Source: Ectobius pallidus (Eukaryota > Arthropoda > Insecta > Blattodea > Ectobiidae). Taken from it: a DNA stretch of 64,000 nt. Under the pieces are notes generated by a model. The model did not search any database. It saw only the letters and a program-made list of their open reading frames with translations, and was not told where the DNA came from. This document shows positions 34,006 through 46,800 of the stretch, one piece after another. The stretch's first letter is position 1, and each line of letters starts with the position of its first letter. The stretch spans positions 67,907,073 to 67,971,072 of the forward strand of contig CAXKWD010000006.1 of assembly GCA_964059195.1 (NCBI GenBank), written 5' to 3'. Made by a program: the position numbers and the translations under genes.

Positions 34006-35533
34006 TCAAGTAATTCCTCAGATGCTCTCACGGGGAGCAGTGCACCCTGTTCTAGACTTCTCTATGACAGTAAAAGGTACTGGGGAGGCCTCCGTAGTCT
34101 TTAACGGTGATCACCCTGGCGGTCTGAAACTTATATGGAAGACATGGGAACTACCAGCCTCTTCTAGTCATGATCCACAGGCCATAATTTGCTTCGAGGT
34201 CACGAGCCACGAACTGATTTTGCAGTCACGAATCACTAGCCACAAGCCACAAGAACCGCCTTGAGTTTCATGAATGCTTCACGAGCGCTGATCTAATCGG
34301 AGATCCTAAATAACTACTCTATCAATTTACTACCGCAATGATAACTGTTTAAGATTATTATCTGTTCTCTTTTATTAATTTACTTATTTAATCATTACGT
34401 TAAGAAGATAACAGAAATAGACTACATTTTTTGTGTGTAAGAAGAATAGGAAGATTTTAAGACTGAGTAGGCAATATAAAAGATAAGCATTATTTAACTA
34501 CAATTTATTCTTCACATACTAACTCAAGGTACCTCTTAAATAACCCACTTGCATTTGCAGTGTATTAAAAATCCCCGCACCTCTGCACACGCACAGCAGT
34601 GGAATTAAAAGTGCAATTACAGTGTAATAAATCAAATCTGTTCGCAGGAGCTGAACATTTTAACTACAGTTATGTGCTAGTCACGTCTCCCCTCATTCCG
34701 CAACCAGAATTATTATCCTATTTACATGTCATTTTTATATTACCAGCCTCACCCGTTAAAATTCCACATCACTCTCACTACTTCCACCTCAACACTTTGG
34801 TCCGAATAAATTGGGTAATGTTTTGGAAAATATCAACTTTGGTTTCCAGTTCTTGATTCTTTTTGTATTTAACAAATTGATGCTTCGTGTCGATGTAATA
34901 ACTCAACTGGACTACACATCTTTAGAACTGTTCTTTAAAAAGACATTCTAGTGCATTTTCTTGAACATTCGGATGGTTTTTACATACTCACACGAATTAG
35001 TTACTTAGTTATTATATCATATACTTATTAGTTATTTATATTTGTATCTGTATTATATTGAGTTCCATAAGTAATACAAATAGTCTATATAAATAGTAGT
35101 GCCTTAATCTATAATAATATAGTGTCCAGCCCTACAATTTTAAATACAGAATTGGATTAGAATTTATAGGAAAATACAACATTATTGAGAATGTAACAGT
35201 AGCTAGATACTCGTATATTACAGGTTACAACACATTAAATTACAACATCTGCAAGAAACAATGAAAAAATCAGTTATCAGTAAGTTTAATTTTAGAAAAA
35301 CTCATTTGTATCAAAAGGCATGAATTTCATGAACATTATTATTACGTTATTCCTAAATAGCATTTCTTTACATTTTTTACGGTTTCAGAAATACCTTTTG
35401 AGTTTCAGAAAATTCTTTGCACGCTTAAATAATATTTAAGATAAATCGATGAGTAGGCCTACAGTAAAGTGATGTTATATCATTATTCCCTTTAGTAGTT
35501 GATTGCATTAATCAAATAAGTCTTAACATAATT
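34006..35533. other. Unannotated AT-rich stretch
   Basis: No supported gene. Confidence 0.45.
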
Positions 35534-36197
35534 ACCATATCTTACGGACTTTAAGACGCTCCGGACCATAAGACGCACCTTGATTTTAGAATGGAAATTT
35601 AAAGGAAAATAAATTTAATGTGATTCTAAACGACAACTTTTAAAGGGAATAATATACTTCATTGCATAAACAAATTATAACCAGGTACCAGTGTAAATCA
35701 CTTCTAACTTAAAACCTGCCGTTGTACAAAAATATTTTTTGTATAGGTGGCATCGCGTAAATTTTAACAACTGAACTGATTTCTCATGAAAGACTGAAAA
35801 TACTTTTACACCCTCTAACCCTCATTTCAGCATTCGGTAAGTGTAACGGGACAATGCTGTTTAGAGGTCACTGCCTTCATTTAAAACACGCGATGGAGAC
35901 AACTCCTTTTGTATAGAAGAACTCACCATTCCTTTCTTTTCGCATTGTATAACTTACCTGATTTCTAGCTACCCTCATTTTACGATTGTGACAATGCACT
36001 AATGTACAGTCTGTGCCAAAATTTGTAACTATCTTATCGTTTATAACACCTTTTTTTTTATTACTATGGTGTTGCGGCAGTATTTTCCATATTTTTAATT
36101 TAATTTTCTTGTGTACTTCGGACCATTAGACGCACCCAACTTTCAAGGCTCTGTTTTCAAGGTAAAAAAGTGCGTCTTATGGTCCGTAAAATACGGT
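35534..36197. mobile_element. 664-bp TIR DNA element, non-autonomous
   Basis: The left end ACCATATCTTACGGACTTTA and the reverse-complemented right end ACCGTATTTTACGGACCATA form about 26-bp inverted repeats. A second GGACCATAAGACGCACC-type motif lies just inside each end, so each terminus can fold on itself. No transposase frame is present and the target duplication is unclear. The AAGACGCACC-type terminus is widespread in animal genomes, but I cannot name the superfamily with confidence. Confidence 0.7.
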
Positions 36198-36236
36198 ACG
36201 TAATCTTTCACGGCCGGAGTCTTACAGATTAACATG

Positions 36237-36335
36237 GTCTTCCGGGCTTTTGGGCCGTGGTCTTGGGTTTTCTGAACCTAACGTTTTGCTCATGTCTCTC
36301 GCGAGCATCTTCGATTGCTGGTCTTCCTCCACTCC
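36237..36335 (-). ncRNA. Possible decayed Penelope-type hammerhead motif
   Basis: On the minus strand, CGAAGA is followed by a stem TGCTC/GAGCA and then AAAACGTTAGG, close to the hammerhead core CUGANGA-stem II-GAAAC. Penelope-like elements are known to carry such ribozymes. Here the core has substitutions (CUGA to UCGA, GAAAC to AAAAC), so cleavage is unlikely. The assignment is tentative. Confidence 0.25.
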
Positions 36336-36599
36336 AGCACCGCCAATGCAGTATAACAAAAATAACAGCCGTATTCGCACAGACAGCTACCTTAAAGACC
36401 AGCATCGACCTCTGGAGAAGCTCGCCACCGACCCGATTTAATATTGATGCATAAGTTAGTGAAAACCAATATCCTCAAATTTCCTACTAATTTGTTTTTG
36501 TAATTTTTGTTTTTCTTTAAATAAATTAAAATAATACAAACGTGTTTTTTTCTTTGTATACCATACCTATTAAAACTCACTGATAACGTTGCATACGAA

Positions 36600-36673
36600 G
36601 TATTTAATAATGCGGCCCTCCAGACCGCATTTTTTAAAGTGGCCCTTGGGGCACTTGCAGTTGGACAGCCCTG
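36600..36673 (-). mobile_element. hAT-like terminus (single end)
   Basis: On the minus strand the sequence begins CAGGGCTGTCCAACTG and continues with GGGCCAC and GAGGGCCGCATT blocks, the usual look of non-autonomous hAT ends. The partner end was not found. Confidence 0.35.
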
Positions 36674-36789
36674 TGACATAGATGGTTGCCACTAGCATAT
36701 TGAGATAGATCTTTACGACATTTTGAAGTTCTTCTTTGGTGTGGAAGCGCTGTGCTCACAGGTCTTTCTTCCAAAATATATGAAAATCA

Positions 36790-37003
36790 CTCGGCATGGG
36801 GATGAGTTTTGGAAATCCATCGTGACAGGGGACGAGACATGGATTCGTTACGACGATCCAGAATAAAAAGAACAATCCAAATAATGGATGCACACAAACT
36901 CCCCGAACAATCCCAAAATTTGGGAGGACAGCACTTCCACACCTACAAAGAACTTCAAGATGGCATGGAGACCTATCTCAATAGGCTGGTGGCAACCTTC
37001 TAA
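36790..37003 (+). pseudogene. mariner transposase remnant
   Basis: One frame reads IVTGDETWIRYDDPE, the mariner catalytic-region signature around the second Asp, followed by KEQSK and WMHTNSP separated by stops (TAA at two places). A second frame then reads LGGQHFHTYKELQDGMETYL, resembling a mariner C-terminal region. The N-terminal DNA-binding part and much of the catalytic core are missing. This is a dead, internally deleted copy. Confidence 0.65.
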
Positions 37004-37770
37004 CTTAATATGTAAAACCTTTGCTTATCAGTCAGTTCCATTTACTTGTATGGAACTGTCACGATAATCGTACTATGAAGCAAAATTTACAATTGTCAGC
37101 TTTGCACTTCTTCTTACTTTTCTCGGAAACCTGTACTAAGCTAGAGATTTGGCTGCTAGTGAGAATAAATTTCAGGCTCGTCGGTTGGAGTAAACATAAG
37201 CAATAAAGAATTCATGACTAGACAGACATATCGGTTATCAATATTGGAAATACGTTTTACCATGTCACTTGCAGGGTCGTTAAAAACATCGATAACGTTT
37301 AAACGACATATGACACCTCTAGTGAAAGAATGGTATGCTATCATCGCTAGAGCAACATACTGGCTTCTCGAGAGCTCCTCCATCTCTGGTTCTTGAAACT
37401 TCGTTCTAAGTATGATAATATACTGGTACTGCAATTCAACTTTAAATATGCTTATCAGTAACAGCTCGAACGTATATTTTGCGATATTATTCTAAGCAGG
37501 GAAAATTGTGTTTGCATGAAACTTTATACAAGGATTGACTGAAGGTAAGAAAATGGAAAATTAGTAAAACGATCAGTAAGCAAATTAAGATATAAATTAA
37601 ACGAAACAGGGTTATTTCTTCATATATAAATAATCTATAAAATAAGTACTAGTCGACAAACAATACCTAAGATGATATGAGGTCCCTCATGGATGCAATT
37701 TAAAAGAAAAGGGATACAATTTACCTGTGTAAGAATTTCCTTCCATAAAAATATAGATCAATTGATTTTA

Positions 37771-37773
<3 letters not shown>
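37004..37773. other. Unannotated stretch
   Basis: No supported gene; the overlapping frames at 37156-37434 lack domains. Confidence 0.45.

Positions 37774-37801
<28 letters not shown>
37774..37801. repeat. Poly(T) tract of 28
   Basis: An uninterrupted T28. It could be the poly(A) tail of a minus-strand retroposed sequence, but no parent sequence was recognised to its right. Confidence 0.9.
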
Positions 37802-40013
37802 AGTTGAGTTGAAAATGGGCTAGCGATTTCCTCGAGTCTCTAAAGATTTTCCCAATTATCAGATTATTAATGGGGAAGATACTCAGCATCTTAACACGTA
37901 CAAATATATTCAATCCTTAAGTATGTGTGCTTCTTCTTGCTTAGGAATACTTGTGTATTTCCTAAATTTCTCGTGTGTTTCACAAGTGGGCTTACATTTA
38001 CCTTACCTGTGTTCTTTTATCGTTAGAAGTAAAAAAACAGGTTAAAATTTTATGCACTGCAGAAAAGCAAAATATTCCTAGAAACTGGTTTATAAACATG
38101 ACTAAATCTCCACCAGATATTGGAAAATTTTAAGGGAAAACAGAATAGCCTATCTTTACAATGTTAAATTCAATGTACCTTTTCTCAAAAGCTATCAAAG
38201 CTAGGCACTTCTCCATTTTTACAGTGTAGGCTATATACCTAATCTGTGTCAGTACTGAAAAGTAAATTTTTCATACGTATAATAATTTACTGAAATATGT
38301 TTTGATTTATAAAAAGTTTTATCAACAATTTTAAGAACATAAAGACCTGTAAATATTTGATAAATTTATTAACCTATTCAAAAAGTTTTTTTTCAGTGTT
38401 GGTAAGACTCTGAATAAATAAATCCTGGAAACATGATGATTACAGCTTAAGTAGAAGCTGAGAAAATGTACCATTCATATAGAAAAAGTAAAATTACGGG
38501 AAATGAGCTTCAAAGTTAAAAATCCCTTCAAAACATAGTCTGGATCTTCTCAGAACAATAAAAAATAACACGGATAAAATTATAGTACACTAATGTGTGA
38601 TACACTATTTTAAAGACAAAAATCGAGAGCATAAAATACAGTAGTAAAAAATCTCAACTTTTATCCAAAAACCAATTAAAATTCGAAGTTAAAACATCCC
38701 TGCGCATAGTCAGGATCGTCTCAGAAATATAAATAAGTAGCATGAATAGAATTATAGTAATTATATATTAAGTAACATTTTAAAGAGGATAGTCCAGAGA
38801 ATAAAATACAACAGTAAAAAGAAAATCACCATTTTCACCCACAAATCAATTGCATTTCCCCTTAATATTACCTATTACGGTAGAATAATGATCATATCAC
38901 TGGAATATTTTGTAGTTTCCCAGATGTATATCATCTGTACCACTAAAAATTCCTGCCATAAAAGGGAAGAATTGGAATTTATCATTATTGTTCAAATAAA
39001 AAGAAAGTAGACTGAACCATCATGCCAATATTGATATAACATCATGAACTAATACCAATGTAAGTTTTGTTAACATTGCATAGTACGTTATGCAACGAGA
39101 TATAATGGCATTCCAGTATGCTTTTATGAAACGAACAAAGCGACCATAATCAAATGTTTAAATTTTGGGTTTTTAGAATACTGTACCTTACAAGTGATTA
39201 AGGAAACGACGTATTACATGTTAAAAGGTACTGGTAACACAGAAAAAGTAAATTATAGAGACAATTAATTTTTAATACATTTTTATAAGACCAACAGGTA
39301 TCTAAACGGAAGGCATCGGTGCCGATCGTTATGTACAATGCTTTTACCATGAAATAGTAAATATAATGTGGAGGGTAGATTTAGAGTGGGTGTACACATC
39401 AGTCAAAAAATTTTCTCTGTCTAAGTAAATCATGCACTTGACAAAATTAATTACATATCCATAACGAAATAACTCTATTTGAGCAAAGGATGTAAACAAG
39501 AAAAGCTTAAATGTGTTGAGAATGTAATATTCCACAATAAATATCTCTAAAGCAGGTATGCTACTGTGACACCGTCTGAGATGACCAAGATCGCCAACTT
39601 TTCCTACAGGAGAGAAACTTGTGTTTTACCAGTATATTTCCTTTTGTAGGTGCTATTTAATATCCAGTGGTGATAAAATTAGGTGATCATATTGTATGAA
39701 TCGATTTCCTATTGGTATCAACATTATTTTATGACTGCCGCCTCCTTTCCGCGTGCTTAACTATGTGGATAGTATTATGCATTATTTAGACTATCTGTAC
39801 ACAATTTGTTATGTAAGAAAGTGAATTGTAGAATTAATTTTAACGTAACACGTCCCATTGTGGTGCAACCCGCAGCCAATATAACAGTGAGATGCATTGC
39901 CCGCTTGGCGGACGATTAATGGTATTAGCATTACGATCGTTCGTAGACAACCGAAGGACCTCATAACCACACGAAGGATCAATTGCAAAACCGCAGTACC
40001 AGTACGATGATTG

Positions 40014-40014
<1 letters not shown>
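37802..40014. other. Unannotated AT-rich stretch
   Basis: No supported gene. A weak duplication (AACTTTTATCC and AGGATCGTCTCAG blocks near 38540-38620 and 38700-38800) hints at an old local repeat. Confidence 0.4.

Positions 40015-40052
<38 letters not shown>
40015..40052. repeat. (TTA)n microsatellite
   Basis: About 12 uninterrupted TAT/TTA units. Confidence 0.95.
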
Positions 40053-40053
<1 letters not shown>

Positions 40054-40240
40054 GCTTGCACGCTTTATCTGCATATAGGTCATATCACGTGTATGCAATG
40101 TTTGCGTGAACCAGTAGTCTATTGTAAAAAATCATTCGCGTGCATCTGTTTCTATTGTTCAGTGATGTCTTCTGTTCTGATATTCAGTTTAAACGATTAT
40201 AATATCCAGTGACATAGCGGCGATGACTTATGGAAAATAA

Positions 40241-40372
40241 GCAACTCCTACAAATCCGGCGTTTCTCTTTGCGAATGAGGAAACCATGAAAAACCCAAGT
40301 CAATCTGGGCAGCATGAGATTTGACTTGAACCCAGGAACTCTTACCTAGTAGCCTAAACCACCTTGCTGTAA
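40241..40372 (-). mobile_element. tRNA-derived SINE
   Basis: On the minus strand GTGGTTTAGGCTACTAGG (A-box-like) precedes CCTGGGTTCAAGTC (B box). A core CTTGGGTTTTTCATGGTTTC follows, similar in type to the SINE at 345-465. No target duplication was resolved. Confidence 0.65.
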
Positions 40373-41119
40373 TTGTTTTTGGTGTGTTTATTACGACTGA
40401 GCTAAACTAACTGCTTTACAGAATAATAAGTAGATTATAGTTTTCTTGTAATTATGGGCAACAAAATATCATTCAAATTTTAATTACATGTAAGTTCTGA
40501 ACTTCGCATTTATTTCGGTTTTATCTCGAAGCCTATTATTGTTTAAGAAATGAGTTTAACAAAAAAATGTTCATTTTAATCTTCTCCACAATTTTACAAG
40601 GTATTCATTTGTCGCCTACTGTAATGGACATAATCTAGAAAATTTTAAAATAGATAGGATGAAGGTATCCCGTAAGTAATTTTCGCAGAAGAACGGATAT
40701 ATCCATTTTATTAGTCATAGATAAAGAGTTTCCAATTTTAAATTTTTATTAAAATCGTTAGAGTCAATTTTTTAAAAACAAAATTAAACAAAAAATCCTG
40801 AATAGTCCCCTTAATATTTCAGTTATAAAAAACCAAATTATGGGCGGTTCGATAAAATTCTGAAAAAAGTTTTTAATTAAAAAATGAAGTAAATATCTTA
40901 CAATGAACCGTTTACCCGCTGTGCTTGTCCACAAACAGAGACGGACAGACATCATTCCAAGAACACATTTTTCGGTGTCTAGGCATCGTGAAACATGTTT
41001 TCCTGGTGTTATCTCAATTTCGATTTTTTGTCACGATCACATACGCATGTAGCTCTTCTTAGCTTAAGTTAAAGGATCCAAAATTATAGCGTGGAGGAGG
41101 TTTTAGAGGAGATGGTATA
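40373..41119. other. Unannotated stretch
   Basis: No supported gene. Confidence 0.45.
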
Positions 41120-41215
41120 AATTAAGGATATAGTTCACTGGTAGGGCATCTATACATAAGCAAAGATCAGAAACCGAATCTCAACCGCGATAAATTTTCC
41201 TCTAAAGAGAATATT
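41120..41215 (+). mobile_element. tRNA-like SINE relic
   Basis: TAGTTCACTGGTAGGGC is a good A box; about 40 nt later GAAACCGAATCTC is a decayed B box. It probably derives from a tRNA-SINE. Confidence 0.4.
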
Positions 41216-41904
41216 TGTGAATATCTGTTTTGTCCTTTCATTTAATACATGTATTTTCCACTGCTCAAAGATCCTGAAATATTAATTAATGAATTATACA
41301 TTCCACTAGTTCACTTGAATAATGCATCCGTATGTCTCATTCATTAGGTTCTCCGTATTTCATATGCATATACAAATGCTGGCAATTACAGGCCTAGGCT
41401 TGAGTGTACTTCAAAGTAGAGCAATAAAAAAAATTTAAAGGTACGGAGAGTTCATATTTGTGGTTCACCAAAGGATGTGTAAACGTAGCAGGGTCAAACG
41501 CTGAATTGAACCTTTAAAACACATTTATTTATTAATAAAACGTCAGGCTCATAACTCTTTCCACATAGTAAAAAAACATAGCTTTGAACAACAGGAGAAC
41601 ATGCAACGGGGACATGTTTGTTAAGCTTTTAAAGTGTATAAAGGGATAATTAAAGGAACACATAAAACATTGTTTATTGTTCTAAGTGCGTTCGAAAAGC
41701 AGTGGAAAAATTCTGCGGGTAGCAAGCCAACCCAGTGAGGGGCAAAGGAACTGATCGTTGACTGAATGACGTTTTTCTCTAGAATTTAAAGAAAACGCTA
41801 TTTTTTTTGTTTTGCTTCAGATCCATCAGTGGGGTTGCAAGCGAAAATGATAATCCAGCCAGAAAAGTGAATTGCATAGAAGGGAGTGCATGTTGCGTTA
41901 CACG

Positions 41905-43280
41905 CTACTTACGTCCCTTACCAAAAGTGAAAAATCCATCCTCACCTAGTGACTATAGACCAATTAATATCCTGCCCACTCTGTCTAAAGCACTGGAACG
42001 AATTATACACAAACAACTGACGGACTATCTCAATGAACATAACTACCTCAATCCATATCAGTCAGGTTTTCGTTCCGGATACAGCACTGCGACGGCGTTG
42101 CTCAATGTGACAGAGGACATTCGCAAAGCTATGGATGACAGCAAATTGACGATAATGACACTGATTGACTTTTCTAAAGCTTTTGACTCAGTAGATTTTG
42201 AATTACTCATCTCAAAGCTCAGAACTTTCAACTTGTCAGAAAACACTGTCCAGTGGTTTCATTCTTACCTCTATGGCCGCCAACAGCGTGTTATTGTGGG
42301 AAACCAGTCTTCTTCATGGAGACCTGTAGAACGTGGAGTGCCACAAGGATCGGTGCTGGGACCATTACTGTTTACTATATACATAAACAACGTTTGTAAC
42401 ACCATCAGTAACGACACTAACTACCACATTTACGCTGACGACTTACAGCTGTATAAACATACACGACCTGACAGAATTAACATGACTATAAATGAAATTA
42501 ACAACGATCTTGAAACAATAACTAATTGGGCAAGACATTCTAAACGTACAATTAATGCAGGAAAATCTCAGGCGATCTTAATGGGGTATCGTAATTTGTT
42601 GAAAAATGTCAATGGGGAAAATTTGACACCCGTCAAATTAAACGGAAGCATTGTCCCGTTCAGTCCGCATGTAAAAAATCTTGGCTTTCATTTTGACAGT
42701 AATTTAAATTGGAACATCCATATAAAAGAAATCTGCAAAAAAAAAATACTCTATATTTCACGCTCTCCAACGATTAAAAAACTTTCTACCTTCTTCACTA
42801 AAGAAAACACTCGTATCAACACTCATAATGCCTCATTTCGATTACTGTGATATTCTATTAAGCGACCTGAGCTCCAAACTAGGACAAAGACTACAACGTG
42901 TTCATAATGCTTGCGTTCGCTACATTTGTGGTATTCGTAAATCAGATCATATTACGCCAGCATTTGAAACATTGGCATGGTTTCACTTGGACGACAGAAG
43001 AAAACTGCACTCTCTCTGCCTCCTATATCGAATTCTTCACACTTCCTGTCCTCAATATCTGTCATCACGCTTTCAAACTCTTTCATCTCATCATAACCTA
43101 AACACTCGGTCCAGGCAAGATCATATTCTCGCAATACCTAAATATCATACATCTCTTTACTCATCATCGTTTACTACCTCAGTCATCCGAATGTGGAATT
43201 CTTTACCATCTCACATCAAGGACTGCCGGACACTGTCAACCTTCAGATCGCAGTTAACAGCACATATACGTAGTACTTAA
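41905..43280 (+). pseudogene. LINE ORF2 reverse transcriptase, one frameshift
   Basis: Frame one carries PLPKVKNPSSPSDYRPINIL, a LIDFSKAFDS motif, GVPQGSVLGP and catalytic YADDL. At a run of ten A (42737-42746) the frame is lost. Removing one A from the reading would continue through sequence typical of LINEs into MPHFDYCDILLSDL and the C-terminal part, which ends at 43280. The defect is therefore a single homopolymer expansion, or a sequencing error. The endonuclease half is missing because of 5' truncation near 41905, where LINE similarity stops. Confidence 0.87.
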
Positions 43281-43523
43281 TAGTGTATCTTTTTCATGTC
43301 CTACGTTAATTTCAGTTTCTATCACTTAATGCTTTTGTATAACTAAATTGTATTTGTAACAATTAATTTCTTTTTTATCATTTTCTTAAAATTCTTTCAT
43401 ATTATTCAGTGTGTCATTTTAATGTATCTTAAATCATTTCATGTGTTATGTTGTGTTTTTTTAATGTATTTTGTGTTACTTATTGTGTTATATTGTAATA
43501 ATTAATGTAAGTTACTATTAGTC

Positions 43524-43569
43524 CCTGGTGAAGTGGAAGAAAAGACCTTAGGGTCTTAACTTCTCCAGG
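43524..43569 (+). other. LINE 3'-UTR compound stem-loop
   Basis: The outer stem CCTGGTGAAGT/ACTTCTCCAGG (11 bp, one mismatch) encloses an inner stem AAGACC/GGTCTT with a TTAG loop. It lies 11 bp before the (ATT)n tail. Confidence 0.65.
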
Positions 43570-43579
43570 TTAAATAAAC

Positions 43580-43611
<32 letters not shown>

Positions 43612-43612
<1 letters not shown>

Positions 43613-43808
43613 TTACAGGATGACAAAACCCGTTATTATGCTCCTGTACTCTCATGTTCCAACACAATATTGAAAACGTTGAGACAATCGAAATAAAGAA
43701 TAAGCTAGTTAATTGATACGTCTTGCTAGGTTGTACTACTCTTTCATTATTCTGAAACAGTAACAAATAGCTATGATAGTTTGAACTCGATTCTATTAAT
43801 TGAAAAAG
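43612..43808. other. Unannotated flank
   Basis: No feature seen. Confidence 0.5.

Positions 43809-43835
<27 letters not shown>
43809..43835. repeat. (TA)n microsatellite
   Basis: About 13 uninterrupted TA units. Confidence 0.95.
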
Positions 43836-43839
<4 letters not shown>

Positions 43840-46800
43840 TAGAGATTTAATAACTACTTAAATTAATCCAAACTTACTTCTTTACCTAATTTTAGATAAA
43901 ACATTTATAGAATCATTCATCGGATTCCACTTATACTTTGCAAGCAATTCTTTATTACGATAATCCTTATCGGGTGGGTCACACTGGTTAAGATTTAAGT
44001 TACAATTATTACCTTGAAAATTAAAACATCTTACAATAATAATCGTGTTTAATATTATATATAGGCATATTTAATAACAAAGCTGACATGATGCTCATTG
44101 AGTTCCACCCAGAATATGGTGTCCGATTTAAAGAAAAGTAATGGCAATAACTACTTTAAGTAGGGTGGTATCATCTGTAATGGAGAATATTCCCTTTACT
44201 TCAAGTAAAACTCAAAATATAAATTACGTAGGTAATTCCCCTTCACTTCTGTTAGCAAATAGTTCAGCTTAAAAATTTTAAATAGCTCAATCAGAATCGT
44301 ACTAAACTGATAGTGAAATCAAGTACCGGCATGTACAGCCGGTTGCAAAAGATTAGGATCCTTATACTCCTACGAGTAAAAAAGTTCCAGGTACAGAATA
44401 TTGCGCATGGTCATCTAGTCATCGCCTGCATACACAAGATAACACGTAACTAAACCAATGAAACTTTGTTTAGGAGTCTGATATTAAATGCTATTAAATC
44501 GAATGGTGAGTCGATTCTGGATAAACTAGGTTAACCGAAGAATTCAATAAGAATATAATTGAGAAGTGTGAAATCCTTTGGAGTCAATACGAAATAGTCA
44601 CACATTATGCTGGTTCTATTTCAGCAAGCAAAGTGACTTCGGTCGTTAATTCTCTACCCTGCGATACGAGTGAGCAATACTGGCTCTAGGATCGAGTATA
44701 AAATGGCCTTTAAAACTATTTGAATATCAAGTATTTGGTCACATATCTAGCAAGCGGACAAAATACTATTCGTAACAAAATATTTTCTTCGTTTTTCTTA
44801 TGACCTTTTTATTTTGTTTTAAGGGAGATAATTATTTCAGTTTTCAGAAAGTTTGTTTTCTTACAGGCCCATTAATGACCCTTAGTTTTTAAAAGAATGA
44901 CATAACATTGTTTATTAACGAATGTCATAGTACACTTAAAGTGAACAAAAAAAAAGTTAACTACCGAGAAGAAAATTCACAATCTTCCGAACAGAAGGCG
45001 AAGATATCTCTACATCAGACACAAATCATAAAGTTTATTGATGTCGACTTCCTATGAACAATCATCACAGCAATAACTTAGTTCGATTACACTTTGAACC
45101 GCTTCACAGAACTTCTTTCTATCGAACAAGAGTCTGCCCATTCTTTTTGCAGCCGGCGGTACATACCTTAATTGTATCATAAGCTTTGCTTTGAAAGGAA
45201 ATCTCGAATGGAATTATTTAATGGAATTATTTTTCTTCTCGTGAAATAATCTAGTTAAATACCACTTGTGATGAGTTTCACTGATCTAATTTCACTTCTG
45301 AACTGACGTTCCTAATAATGTCATGAGGTAATTATTATTTATGGTGGCAATAAACACTCGTTATGTTCAATTAAAATACCAGTTAAACTATCAGCGATCC
45401 TGGTATTAATGCGGATAGTTACTAAATGTGTTATTTATCAAATTAAAACTAATATAATGTAGTAAGAGTGTGCAAACTTTTACGGAAATATGAACATTCA
45501 CAGTTAAATTATTTAAGACTGTATGGAAACTGGGTTCGCTACTAGCGTATATAATATAATTTTCAATTAAAAAAACAATATCACTGTTACCAGCTTTACA
45601 GTAAACCTTCTTCTGAATGAACTTACACAGGTTCTGCCAAACACTTAAAGAGTCGCCCGGATTTTTCTTTGGCCAAGCGTACACAACACCATACAGTTTC
45701 ACAAAATATACCAAAATGGCCAGAACATGTTTAAAAATTTCTCATTGGAGTACAGCTCCCCATTACCCTCATTAGAAGCCAATACAACTGGAGAGTTAGT
45801 GACATGAAATGTACGTAATTCCCACTTCTGTTAAATGACGATCACTTCTGTAGCCTTTCCTGTGTGTCAAAAATTGAAATGAACAACCCAGCACCCAACC
45901 AGACCCAGTGTCATTTCTATCAGATCATCATGTATGCACTACACATGATCCATTCAATTCAATCGTTAGTTCCAACAAAAACTGGGGCATGTATATTTAG
46001 CCTCTCCCTTGTAGGATTAATAGGAACGAGTACCCAGGCATAAGTAGGAAAGCAGAGTTTAAACCACTCACTCTCTGCTAATTTGACGATAATCCGATAA
46101 ACCGCTCGGCAGAGCAAAGTTCTGTCACCAAACCAAACAGTTTTCATTTGTTCAGCTGCAATTTCCAAATTTAAATATCAATTTAATTCAAACGTTTATA
46201 TTATAAATTCAGCGGTAGAATTCCAGCCATTTCGTTTTTTCTATTCCGACTTTATCGTGTCATACATGATTTTAAAGCTTCAAGGGGATGGGTAGAAAAT
46301 AAATGAATTTGGAACATTGAAATGTTTCCGCTAGAAGTATGCCAGTGTTTGCTTTTTTATTCTGTCATTTATATTCTTGACAGTCTTCCATATTAAATAT
46401 GAAAAAGAAGCGTCAGTACATCGACATTTATAAATGCTCGTCTGCCTGGTTTTAAAAACAACACAAATATGAATCCAGAACAAAAGAATTGTTCACGTAC
46501 GGACCAGTCATACCATAACAAAGAACATTACGTAATAACATTTACTTTCTTCCCCATACATGGATTTTTTTAAATTCTTCAGTTATATTCTATGAAAGGT
46601 ACTCCTACACGTTTCACTTAGTTTAGCTGATTAGATCCTCGATACGTAATTGGGATATTTATGAAGTAGAGATATCTATAATGACCAAGCCTCTTCAAAA
46701 TTAACCGTTGTTGTAAAAACTGCCTGTTTGTTTGTTGTGATCAAAATGTACTTAGGTCTATGACCATCGCCAGTGTCATAGGAGTTCTTTTACATGCCTG

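Larger units (their letters stand above)
41905..43611 (+). mobile_element. 5'-truncated LINE with (ATT)n tail
   Basis: This holds the RT and C-terminal part of ORF2, a 250-bp 3' UTR with a strong compound stem-loop (43524-43569), and a terminal (ATT)n run. The run appears to be the tail added at integration, as for the LINE at 56.9-61 kb, and not an independent microsatellite. Confidence 0.88.

Noticed and set aside
43548..43766. Frame with an Asn run
   Set aside because: Antisense reading of the (ATT)n LINE tail.
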